From Stromatinia cepivora (taxonomy: Eukaryota; Ascomycota; Leotiomycetes; Helotiales; Sclerotiniaceae): 64,000 nucleotides of DNA. The notes beneath the pieces were generated by a model that saw nothing but the letters and a program-made list of their open reading frames with translations, ran no database searches and was not told the DNA's origin. A program made the position numbers and the translations under genes. The stretch's first letter is position 1. Each line of letters opens with the position of its first letter. The DNA lies in NCBI GenBank assembly GCA_014898415.1, contig RCTD01000001.1, positions 744,001 through 808,000 on the forward strand, given 5' to 3'. This document shows, one piece after another, positions 23,661 to 33,180 of this stretch.

Positions 23661-24236
23661 CAGGTGACATTTGACCCGCCTACAAGAGGTGATACCTAGT
23701 CCGCCTAGTAGAGGAGACCTAGAATCCGCCTACAGATGACATTTGACCCGTTTACAAGAGGTGATACCTAGTCCGTCTAGTAGAGGAGACCTAGAATCCG
23801 CCTACAGGTGACATTTGACCCGCCTACAAGAGGTGATACCTAGTCCGCCTAGTAGAGGAGATCTAGAATCCGCCTACAGGTGACATTTGACCCGCCTACA
23901 AGAGGTGATACCTAGTCCGCCTAGTAGAGGAGATCTAGAATCCGCCTACAGGTGACATTTGACCCGCCTACAAGAGGTGATACCTAGTCCGCCTAGTAGA
24001 GGAGATCTAGAATCCGCCTACAGGTGACATTTGACCCGCCTACAAGAGGTGATACCTAGTCCGCCTAGTAGAGGAGATCTAGAATCCGCCTACAGGTGAC
24101 ATTTGATCCGCCTACAAGAGGTGATACCTAGTCCGCCTAGTAGAGGAGATCTAGAATCCGTCTACAGGTGACATTTGACCCGCCTACAAGAGGTGATACC
24201 TAGTCCGCCTAGTAGAGGAGACTCAAGATCTATCTA
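23661..24236. repeat. Minisatellite, 72-bp unit, 8 copies
   Basis: CAGGTGACATTTGACCCGCC starts at 23,661 and recurs at exactly 72-bp steps (23,733, 23,805, 23,877, 23,949, 24,021, 24,093, 24,165), with only point differences, e.g. AGACCTAG in the first two units and AGATCTAG later. Each unit consists of three related parts of 25, 25 and 22 bp, all beginning CCGCCTA, so the 72-mer is itself a higher-order repeat. The first units and the last differ most, as expected for unequal exchange. It lies about 170 bp upstream of the 438-aa gene's start codon. Confidence 0.95.
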
Positions 24237-24281
24237 CCTACAGGTGCTGAAGAACGTAACTACCGCCAGAGTTGTTGTACT

Positions 24282-24378
24282 TGTATAGTCGTAATAGATG
24301 TTGTGCGATAAAGATAGATATAGAGATAGTGATGGAAAGACTATGCTCGTATAGTCGTAATAGATATTGTGCGATAGA
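24282..24378. repeat. Two-copy repeat, about 66 bp apart
   Basis: GTATAGTCGTAATAGAT followed by (G/A)TTGTGCGATA occurs twice, at about 24,282 and 24,348. It borders the 28-bp repeat to the right. Confidence 0.7.
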
Positions 24379-24397
24379 GGTGGATAATATCGAGATG

Positions 24398-24585
24398 GCG
24401 ATAGAGATAGAAGGATATCGAGACAGCGATAGAAATAGAAGGATATCGAGACAGCGATAGAAATAGAAGGATATCGAGATGGCGATAGAAATAGAAGGAT
24501 ATCGAGATGGCGATGGAGATGAAAGGATATCAAGACGGCGATAAAAATGGAGGGATATCGAGATGGCGATAGAAATGGAGATAGA
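24398..24585. repeat. 28-bp tandem repeat, about 6.5 copies
   Basis: The unit begins GCGATAGAAATAGAAGGATA and ends TCGAGATG. Starts are at 24,398, 24,426, 24,454, 24,482 and on, the last copies more diverged (AAAAATGGAGGGATATCGAG). Long open frames across it on both strands only reflect the 28-bp periodicity. Confidence 0.9.
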
Positions 24586-25568
24586 GCAATGCGATAGGAA
24601 GACTGTATTTGACGTGGTATGAAAAGAAAGTTTGCAGTGCCTCTCCATCACGGGACCCAAAAACAAGCGACTGAAGACTAGGTTAAATATGGTATAGTTC
24701 CATAGTTTACGTGATTGATGCCTAGAAGAAATAGCTAGTATATGCGGCTATTAGACACTAATAACTTTTTGGCTGTAGACTGTGGGAAATTGAGGCAATA
24801 TTCCTATTAAAGGAAGGCCGGACAACCCTCATTGACAACTCTGATTGGCCTAGCAAAAATGATAGTAACGTGACTTTCGCACATCTGATTCGGCCAGGTC
24901 CCCAGGCCAGGATCAGATGTACACGTTTATAAGTAGCGACAGCGAGTTACCCTCTAAGCAGAGTAGAGAGCCTAAAGCGACATGCGACAGACAGCTCGTC
25001 ACTAGAGAATTGCAGAGTATAGAACACCCAACGTGAGGTTGAATCAAGTACAGATCAAAAGAATGACCCGTGTATATTTGTCTTATGACTCATTTTTCAT
25101 GTTGAATATATTACAGCCTAATTAACGCCGACCCCATCGAGCCACGTGATAGTCTATGCAAGCGCGTGGTAGCCCGTTATGCTTTAAGGTAAGGCTATCG
25201 CGAGATACATTGTGATAAATATTCGGAAAATCCTAGCTTACACTTATAAATGAAGCTGCAAGCGTCGAGATTGCTTAGATTCTTTTGATCGACATCATCG
25301 AAACACATCTGCTAGTAGTAGAATCTTTTGCTCTCTTAGGCAGGCAAATTTTATTAGCGAACGAACAATAGCGCCACGTATATTCTCGAGCCCCGCGGAT
25401 CTTTCTATTTATCGCGGACACCCTGAACTCGTTATGTCTACAACGGGAACTGTTGATTATTCTGTTGTATAGATTGTGTAAGCAGGCTACGAAATCCAGG
25501 GTCATATCGAAAGCCTAATACCGTATATCAATATTGATTCTATTCCAGTGGGAAAGGGTTGGTCGAAG
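24586..25568. other. Intergenic, normal composition, no gene seen
   Basis: Contains no convincing coding frame; the short frames present lack splice partners. A TATA-like ATAAAAGC was not found. The stretch presumably holds the promoter of the plus-strand gene at 25,569. Confidence 0.5.
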
Positions 25569-25971
25569 ATGGAATATGAATATGACGATTCAAAGATATT
25601 GGATAAAATCAGGGAGGAATTCAAGAAGCAGTTTAATCGATCTCAAGAGGTAATTATGGAAGATCTCTTCAGAAATAGTTATTTGTTGACTACTTTATAT
25701 ATTGCAGATTACTGATATCGTTGATATACTCGTTTCATCTCCTAAGCCTTCCAAGAAACAATACTTCCTAGCCCGGACCGTACAATTAGTGGTATTTCAG
25801 AGCGGATGGTCATATCTGGGGAATGATTGTATTGTGTTGATCCCAGCTGTTATGTCCGGTACTATTGAGGCAACTCTAGAAGAACGAACAAGTCATCGTC
25901 AAACGACCTTCACATTCGCTCAATCTTCCGGATCGTTAACGAACTCTTTATTACAAATAGATTACTCATAA
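25569..25971 (+). CDS. Two-exon gene, 114-aa protein of unknown function
   Basis: Exon 1 is 25,569-25,649 (MEYEYDDSKILDKIREEF.., 27 codons); the intron is 25,650-25,707 (58 nt, GTAATT..TTGACTAC..GCAG); exon 2 is 25,708-25,971. Phase is 0 on both sides, giving 114 residues and a TAA stop. The start ATG has AAG directly before it, a fair fungal context. Without splicing, exon 2 has no ATG, which supports the intron. The protein has an acidic, charged N-terminal helix and a C-terminal part with alternating hydrophobics (TVQLVVFQSGWSYLG..CIVLIPAVM), reminiscent of a small beta-rich fold. No signal peptide or known domain is seen. It ends 160 bp before a pogo-like transposon and is not degraded. 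Confidence 0.6.
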
Positions 25972-26131
25972 ACAGATTAATTCCTATTAAAGGAATTGTT
26001 ACAAATAGAACCACATTCTATATATACTGTACAAAAGTCGTTGTGTAAGCCTAATCAGATTCGAATATCCTGTCGAATATAAAATCGAATATGAAGTCGA
26101 TAGAGCTATTTAATCATCATTGATATCAATA
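25972..26131. other. Spacer between the small gene and the pogo element
   Basis: Composition falls from normal to AT-rich over 150 bp; repeated TCGAATAT(G/C) words, no gene. Confidence 0.4.
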
Positions 26132-26133
26132 TA

Positions 26134-28317
26134 ACCGATTTCCCTATATCATACACGACCCCACATCTTGCACGCACTTTTAATTTTATAAAATATCAAT
26201 CATTATGGACGGATATAGCGATGATATACTTTCAGAGGCTTGTATAGAATTCGTATTAGCTCAAATTAAAGGGGAAGAGTATTCTAAATATACTCAAATA
26301 GCAAATTTCTTCAAAATCAATTGTTCAATGCTTTTTTGGTATTATAGAGGCAAAATTATCTTTTGTAGTATTGTATATATTGAAACTTATTAATCTTTTT
26401 CAAAAAAACAAAAAAAGGTTTTAATTGATCAAATTAACAAATTGATATAAAGATCTATACTTTTTATAAATTATATAATCAAAAACCTTGCGGAAAAGAT
26501 TATAGATTGCTTTTTAGGGAAGAATTGAACAGCAAATTTCGTGAAAAGGTATAAAATATATCTTCAAAATCGGTATCTCCGATGTATTGATAATTTGTAT
26601 ATGAAAATTGATAATATTGTTATATTTGAGTATTTTTATGATCTGGTTTGAATTATTTTGTATTGTTATTGAATTTTATTATTTAAAAAAGTTATACTAA
26701 TATTCTTCTTTTTTTTATTTAATTGATAAAAGTAATTACAAAATATAATATATTATTCAAGAATATATATAATTGGGACAAAAAGGATTTTATGATTAAT
26801 TTAGGGAGGATTATAAAGAAAATAATAAGTGTTAATGTATATGATTATAGTAGAGCTACGAAAGCTAGGCAGAATGGATCAAAAGAGTTTATTATCCTTT
26901 TAGTATATATATATACTGATGGTATAGTTATTCCATTTATTCTAATTTATAAAAGGGAATCTAGAGATCTATAGGATATGTAGGTTGATGAGATAGAAAT
27001 GAAGGATCAGACTTATTTCGGAGCTTCAAGCAATAGATGGTTGTTGAATATATTTGGCTTTATTTGGTTTAATAAAATCTTTCAATATTATATTTGTTCA
27101 AAAATAGGGAAAGGATATTGTTTATTGATTATAGATAGTTATTCTAATTATATGAATATAGAATTTATATCGAAATATAATGAATTGAAGATCATTTTAT
27201 TGATTCTCCCTTTTCATTTTATATATCGATTCTAACCTTTTGATATAAACTATTTCCTTTTCTTTTCGATGAATTATAATATAGAATTTAATAATCTAAT
27301 ATACAAAAGCAAAGGTATCATTGGAATATCGAAATATAACTTTTGGATGATATTTAAGGTTGTTTAGGCTCAATCTGTTATTATTTATAATATTCTGAAA
27401 TCTTTCGAAAAAGCTGGCATTTATTCTATAAATAAGAATATTACTATTCATAATATCGAACCAGAGTAAGTCTTTATACTATTTATATTGATGCAATTTA
27501 TAGGGAATAAAATAAAGATGCTATATATAACTAAAACTCTTTGTTATTTCAAATTAGAATTTCGCTTCAAATAGGATCCTGATATTATTCAGAAGCTTTT
27601 TAAGATTGTATTTATATATATAATTAATATTAATATCCAATTGTATAAAGTAAAAGATTTAAAAGAAGTTTTGAAGATCGAAAGAAAGAAAAGAATTTGT
27701 TTTAAATGTTTAAACTTAATAGGGGAGGAAGATGAAAATGTTTTTTTATATTTCCTTTTGTAAATTGAAAGAATTAGAATCTATCAATCGATAAAAGCAT
27801 TAGTTGTTGAACAGAAGAAGGAAGTTAAGAAATAAAAGAAAGCCGAAAAAAAAGTTGAAAAGGAATGGAAGAATAAAGTAATTAAAGAGAGGGTAGTATA
27901 AAGGAAAATCGATCGTTAAATTGTATATGATATCAAAGAAGGAATGAAAAGAGTTTGGAAATCATTAATATCTTTTATTAAAAGAGTATAAATGATTCAA
28001 AAACGTTTTTCTATTATAGATTTAGTATTCCAAAAAGTTATAAAGGATTACAATATTATAAAGATTGATAAATCAATAATAGAAGAAAGAAGGGGGTATT
28101 ATATTCAAAGGCTGGGCGATGTATTAAGGTTTCATCGAAATTGAAAATATAAAGGTTTTTTAATTCTATAGGATAATATTACATCTCTTTATTGTTCAAA
28201 AAGAATTGTAGCTTTATATCTTATAATTTATAATTAATATCGAATTTTGAAGTGATCATAGTAGGAATATGAGGGGCGTGCAAGATGTGGGGTCGTGCAC
28301 GATGTAGGGAAATCGGT
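26134..28317 (+). mobile_element. pogo-like DNA transposon 1 (TA target site, about 45-bp inverted ends)
   Basis: Inverted ends ACCGATTTCCCTA(C/T)ATC.. at 26,134 and ..GATGTAGGGAAATCGGT at 28,317 match over about 43 bp. The left copy differs only by transitions. Each is bordered by TA (26,132-26,133 and 28,318-28,319), the target duplication of the Tc1/mariner-pogo superfamily. The 2.18-kb interior encodes a broken pogo transposase on the plus strand. The interior is heavily RIP-mutated. Confidence 0.9.
26205..27480 (+). pseudogene. pogo/Tigger-type transposase (HTH + DDE_1), RIP-degraded
   Basis: The first frame (26,205-26,393) reads as a psq-type helix-turn-helix: YSDDILSEACIEFVL..KGEEYSKYTQIANFF. 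After a poorly readable Tc5-like region, 26,723-26,974 and 26,999-27,235 carry the DDE_1 core. This includes SRATKARQNGSKEFI, IPFILIYK, the second block LLIIDSYSNY (the family has an Asp here, retained) and ILPFHFIYRF, then on to about 27,480. Stops are TAG/TAA/TGA at former Gln, Arg or Trp codons. The family normally has about 500-600 residues. Confidence 0.82.
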
Positions 28318-28319
28318 TA

Positions 28320-29270
28320 CCTAGTCAATCAAAAGGCACTATCGAAGATATACCCTCTCATCAAAAGGATCGTGAATCATATTGGATATCTGTAGTCGAG
28401 CCTATATATATATATGTTCGTGACGTCTCTGACGACAATACGATACCTATACGAAATTGTTCTGGTTCTTTATCTTCTCATTTTTATTATGGAACTTCTC
28501 GAATCATATGTTTCTTGCTCACAATAATATATGATTTAGTATCAATTAGGTTTCGAGCGATTATAAGAACCTTCCAAATCCATATCCTTTCTCCAATTCA
28601 CTTTTACTTCCTTTTCTTCGGTCAGAATTCATTTATCTGCATATAACTGTATCGAAAAACTCTCCATCAATCACAAAATCCGATTACCTTTGAAAGAAGA
28701 AATGGCCGAAGCAAATACAGGGAATAACCAGTATACACAAATACTCTGTTGTTTGGATATATAAAAACTGGAAACTGATATTTCATATATGTAGACTAGT
28801 ACTAATCAATATTCATGATTCTAACTCTAAAGACGATATTGTGGAACTTATTATCCTTAATATATATAGATAGTAGCAATAACAGCAACAATATACTCAA
28901 AAAATCCGAACTCAGATTGTTCAAAGAAATTTTTGCGAATATTATCCTCTTTAATATTATACCCAAAATATTCTTGAAGTTGTTGTAATATATTGATTAT
29001 ATTTGTAATTGGAAATCGATTCTGTTTATTTTGTTTTGGTGATAAGTAATGGAGTATAGTTAATTTTGTATATTGAAATATTCTATATATCGATTATATA
29101 ATTCTCAATATTAATACTTTTTCTATTAGAATTTAATATTGTATTGATACTTTTTTTATTTAGGCTGTAGAAGAAGCTTTTGATAATCTTTATTTTGTTT
29201 ATTATTATTATAATTCTATATATCTCTTTCCCTATTGTAAGATTATAATAAGATCAAGGACCAGGTCTTA
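28320..29270 (+). other. Host-like segment between two pogo elements, with a possible degraded small gene
   Basis: 28,330-28,780 has intermediate composition. An ATG in good context at about 28,703 opens MAEANTGNNQYTQILCC and stops after 20 codons. From about 28,850 another frame reads DIVELIILNIYR followed by a Gln-rich stretch broken by TAG/TAA, so a Gln-rich exon mutated by RIP is possible. A GTATAC donor and CTAACTCTAAAG acceptor could join them, but frame and stops do not settle it. The rest is AT-rich without features. Confidence 0.3.
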
Positions 29271-29272
29271 TA

Positions 29273-31123
29273 ACGTGGTTTATCATCGAGTGGCCCATAT
29301 CATCGAATGGACCACTTTTCCCTCAATTCATACCTTCAACTTCGATACACAATTTATCAATCATTTATTATATAATCAAATAATCAAGAAGCTCGAATAT
29401 TAGTAGTTATCGAAATTATTCATAAAGATAAAAAACTAAGTATTAGAAAGGCTGCTAAACTTTATAGTATCTTTTGTATAACTCTTTGATACAAAATGAA
29501 TGATTTATTATTTTGTATGGAAACTCGAGTGAATCGTTATAATATTATAGAATTGGAAGAGGAAGTAATTATTCAATATATATTTGATATAAATAGTAAA
29601 AGGTTTTCATTTAAATTTAAGGGTATAGAAGATATAACGAATTATATTCTTCAATTGTAAAGGGCAAAGAAGGTTGGAAAGTTTTGGATTTATTGATTTG
29701 TAAAGTGTTATATAGAATTAAAGATGTGTTTTAGTTGTGTTTATGATTTTCAAAGAGTTCTTTATGAAGATCTTAAGTTTATTGAAGAATGGTTTCGATT
29801 GGTATTGAATATATAGGTAAAATATAGTATTTTCGATTACAATTTTTATAATTTCAATGAAACCGGTTTTATAATGGGTATAATATATTTTGGAATGGTT
29901 GTAATTAGTGTTGAACGAAATAGTAGAAGTAAGGTAATATAATTAAGTAATAGAGAGTGAATTATAGCGATTATATATAGTAATGGGGAGGGTGAAATTA
30001 TACTTTTATTTCTAATGGTTCAAGAATAGATTCATCTTTCTAATTGGTATATCAAAATCGATTTTCCTGTGGATTGGATTATTAAATCTATTTCCAATGG
30101 ATGAACAAATAATAAGATTGAATTAGAATAATTAAAACATTTCAATAAATATATAATTGATTGCAGAATGGACAAATACCGAATGTTGATATTAAATGAA
30201 TACAAAAGTTATAAATTTATAGCTTTTCAGTTATATTGTAAAACAAATAATATTATATATATATGTTTATCACTATATTTAAGTCATTTAATTCAATTAT
30301 TCGATATTGAATGTTTTAGTAGATTAAAACAAGAATATAATGTTCAAATTGAAGGGTTTATAAAGATATATATCAATTATATCTCAAAGATTGAATTCTT
30401 TATAATTTTCAAAGTTATATATCAATGATCAATTATAAATTAGAATATAAAATTTAGATTCCAAAGAACGGAATTAGTTCTTTTTAATTTTGAAACTGTA
30501 CTTTCGAAATTAGATATTCGAATTTATATACCTTTTTCCCCTTCTTTCGATTTAGATTTATAAATCTTTCAAACCCTTTATAATTCAATCAAAGTTCTTT
30601 TATAATCAACTCTAATAAAATCTTGAATCATTTATCATCAATTAAACTCCCTTATACCTATATTCGAAATTATATTAGTTTTAATTAAAAGTACAAAAAG
30701 ATTAGTATATGAAAATATATTTTTAAATATAAAGATTCGAATATTTCGAAAAGCAAATAAAATATTAAACAAACATTGATATACAAAAAAAACTCAATTA
30801 TATTAAAAAGGAATATTTATCGAATAAAAAATTATAGATATATTATTTCAGTAAAAGATCGATATTCAGATTCAATATAATAAATATCAAAATAAAGGAA
30901 ATCCTAATGGGGAAGTATCTTCTAATAGATATTATAGTAAGTATAGAAAACCAGATTATAATTCAAGAATTTATTAAAACGATGTAATAGATCCTAGATT
31001 ATTAAATTCATAATAGTTTCAATCAATTGATTCAATTGTTATTGAATAATATAGAATTGAAGATGTGAATTGAGGGAAAAGTGGTCCATTCGATGATATG
31101 GACCACTCGATGATAAACCACGT
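29273..31123 (+). mobile_element. pogo-like DNA transposon 2 (TA target site, about 60-75-bp inverted ends)
   Basis: ACGTGGTTTATCATCGAGTGG at 29,273 is matched by its inverted form ending at 31,123. Over the first 58 bp only one difference was seen (GGCCC versus GGTCC), and similarity fades by transitions to about 75 bp. TA borders both ends (29,271-29,272 and 31,124-31,125). The interior is 1.85 kb and AT-saturated. A different family from element 1, since the ends share no sequence. Confidence 0.9.
30168..30428 (+). pseudogene. DDE_1 part of a pogo transposase, RIP-degraded
   Basis: An 86-codon open frame reads RMLILNEYKSYKFIAFQLYC (the family's second catalytic Asp position is now Asn). 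Then come IIYICLSLYLSHLIQLFDIE (LPPHSSHLTQPLDV-type block, with its Asp retained) and CFSRLKQEYN..IEGFIKIYI. This is the second half of the DDE_1 domain. Upstream parts (29,400-30,160) are recognisable only as broken pieces. Confidence 0.8.
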
Positions 31124-31125
31124 TA

Positions 31126-31479
31126 TATGTATTAACAAGATAATTATTTGCTGAATAATAATACTAATCCGAAACAGATTCTGTAGAAAGGATATCCTTA
31201 ATAATATGAGATGATTCAAATTGATGACGAAAAGCAATTAATCCTTTTTTGATAGAATAATTATTGATTATCTTTATTTCTTTAATAGTATTTATAATAG
31301 AGTAAGTATATTATAAAGTTTAATAGAAATAATAGAAAAAGGGTAACGCGATCTCAAAGTGTAAAAGGAGAATTGAAGATACGATAAAAAAAAGACAAGG
31401 AAATGAATTGATTCAATTTACCAAAGTAATATCCGTTTTAATAGCCTCAAGATTATTATATAGATTTATATAAGACTTG
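31126..31479. other. AT-rich spacer
   Basis: RIP-like composition, no feature recognised. Confidence 0.4.
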
Positions 31480-31682
31480 ATCTTCCGCCATACTAAATGC
31501 AGGAATTAACTGCGCAGAGACCATCAATATTAAACTCAGTGTATTTACAGGATGATTGGCAGGTGCGATATGATTGCGTGAGAAATGCCGATGAGGCGAA
31601 GTCAAAAAGGGTCCAGCGCCGGAATAACCTGTCCCTAAATTTAGTTTTCTTTCGAGTTGGGCCATACCTATACCCCAGCAAT
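31480..31682. other. Small normal-composition island of unknown origin
   Basis: About 200 bp with many unmutated CpA, CpG and GC-rich words (GGGTCCAGCGCCGG near 31,608), inside DNA that is otherwise AT-saturated on both sides. It is open on three frames. One minus-strand frame (31,665-31,456) ends in a hydrophobic stretch NTLSLILMVSAQLIPAFSMAED that looks like a secretion signal, preceded by a His/Arg-rich part, but no domain is recognised. It abuts exactly the left end of the LTR at 31,683. It could be a late insertion, a fragment of a single-copy gene, or foreign DNA. Confidence 0.4.
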
Positions 31683-32746
31683 TGTATTTAATTTAGAATC
31701 TACAGATGAAGAGTACCTGTAGATGGGGATAGCTATTCTATATATATACAAATGAATGGCCTAGCTGTAATGGCTAGGCAAAAAGAAATTATATTTATCC
31801 TTTCAATGATTTTAATTTATCAATAACTTTTGATATATAGTATTTGTTCGAATCTGATCTTTAGATTACCTAAATCGCATATTAATCCTGAATAATTGTA
31901 TTATATATGAATATGATTAATGTATTTGAGGTTTCTTATATAATAAAAATAGGAGGAAAACAGGGGTTTCCGTTATAGAAATCCTTTTCTTAATTTTCAA
32001 ACTTTTTACAAGTTTTTTTATCTTCTAATTAGAATAGCTCAAATTCTATATTTTGTTCATTAATCAATTCTTATTTTTTTATTTTGATATCAAGCTATTT
32101 TAGAGAGAGTTTTCTTAGGCTTTTTATCTGTTACGAATATCTTGTCTAATAAAACCAATGATAATGTTATATAATAACAGATAACTCAATAAGAGGAGTT
32201 TGGACCAAAAGAAAAAACACAGAAGATATTACTGAATTAGTATAATAATTCGGCCCTTTTTGTTTCATAGGGTTTCCTTATAAATAGAAACCCTTATTAT
32301 AGATTCTGATTACCTCGATTTATATGATTATGTATTAGCAAGAATCATATACAAAATCGACGGTCGATATCAATTATCGATTTCAAAAAAAACAATAAAG
32401 TATAGAGATCTATATATTCAGTATGAATTCCTTTTATAGAGTTTTGTGCTCAAAATCAATCATTTAGTATTTACATTATTGCAACTATTTGAATGATGGT
32501 GATTCATAACAAGAAGCCCTTAGCACGTGCTATATAGTCTTAGTAAAAAGCGGGCTACATTATTAGCCAATAATAATCGAATTTGATATTTCAATTCTAT
32601 CTCTTATTGGCTTGAGAATATCTTATTAAGATATCAAATATATTCAAGAGTTTACATAGTAAATATCTATTGGAAGATTTCTACCGAATTTCAATTTGAC
32701 GGAAACCTATAAATAATCAGAATATATGATTGTATATTCTATTCCA
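31683..32746 (+). repeat. LTR of the second Gypsy family (copy 2), carrying an insert
   Basis: 31,683-31,940 matches the first half and 32,480-32,746 the second half of the LTR at 20,052-20,583, same orientation. The extra 540 bp between them (about 31,941-32,479) is absent from copy 1, where GAGGTTTCT joins directly to ACAATTATCCGAATG. No Gag or pol lies next to this copy, no polypurine tract precedes it, and the five bases at its two sides (GCAAT, GAATA) differ. So it is a solo or rearranged LTR rather than the 3' LTR of copy 1's element. Confidence 0.7.
31941..32479. mobile_element. Insert of about 540 bp within LTR copy 2, nature unknown
   Basis: Defined by comparison with copy 1. Starts about TATATAATAAAAATAGG and ends about TTTACATTATTG. 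Contains GGGTTTCC-type words near both the start and 32,265-32,310, one of them inside the short palindrome-like GGGTTTCCTTATAAATAGAA. No TG..CA ends or clear inverted ends. Could be a MITE or a nested fragment. Confidence 0.4.
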
Positions 32747-32849
32747 GAATATATTAGTATAATCAATACTAATATATATACTAAGTATTCGATTCATTTC
32801 GAATTTTCTATTATATCAGAGTATTTGTTAGATTAAATAAATTGAAATC

Positions 32850-33180
32850 TATTAATAGAAATCTAATAGTAAAGTTTTCTTAAATAGATTTAAGCTATAT
32901 TAAGATTTATATTGTTAGAAATCTACTGGTAGAAATCTATTAGTAGAAATCTACTAATAGAAGTTCTCTTAAACAAACTAAAGTCATATTAAGATTTTAT
33001 ATTATTAGAAATTTATTGGTAGAAATCTATTAGTAGAAGTTTTCTTAAAAGACTTAAATTATATTAAGATCTTTTGCTATTGAAATCTATTATTAGAAAT
33101 CTACTGGCAGAAATCTACTGATAGAAATCTATTGGCAGAAATCTACTGGCTAAAATCTACTAATGGAAATTTATTTTCAG
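32850..33180. repeat. Degenerate 14-bp tandem repeat (AGAAATCTACTGGT-type)
   Basis: AGAAATCTA(C/T)TGG(T/C) or AGAAATCTATTAGT recurs at least a dozen times. It is grouped into larger units of about 110 bp separated by TTTTCTTAAA..TATATTAAGAT segments (starts about 32,855, 32,930, 33,010). Variation is mostly transitions. Confidence 0.8.

Noticed and set aside
23661..24236. Regular repeats suggestive of a CRISPR array
   Set aside because: The whole 72-bp unit repeats with no variable spacers, and the surroundings are eukaryotic (spliced genes). It is a minisatellite.
24234..24666. Long open frames on both strands (Ser/Ile/Arg- or Tyr-rich)
   Set aside because: They coincide with the 28-bp repeat and its flank; the protein is a translation of the repeat and has no splice or start support.
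20052..32746. The two copies of the second Gypsy LTR as the ends of one 12.7-kb element
   Set aside because: Flanking bases do not match (ATAAT versus GAATA), no polypurine tract precedes the second copy, and the DNA between contains intact spliced genes and pogo elements.
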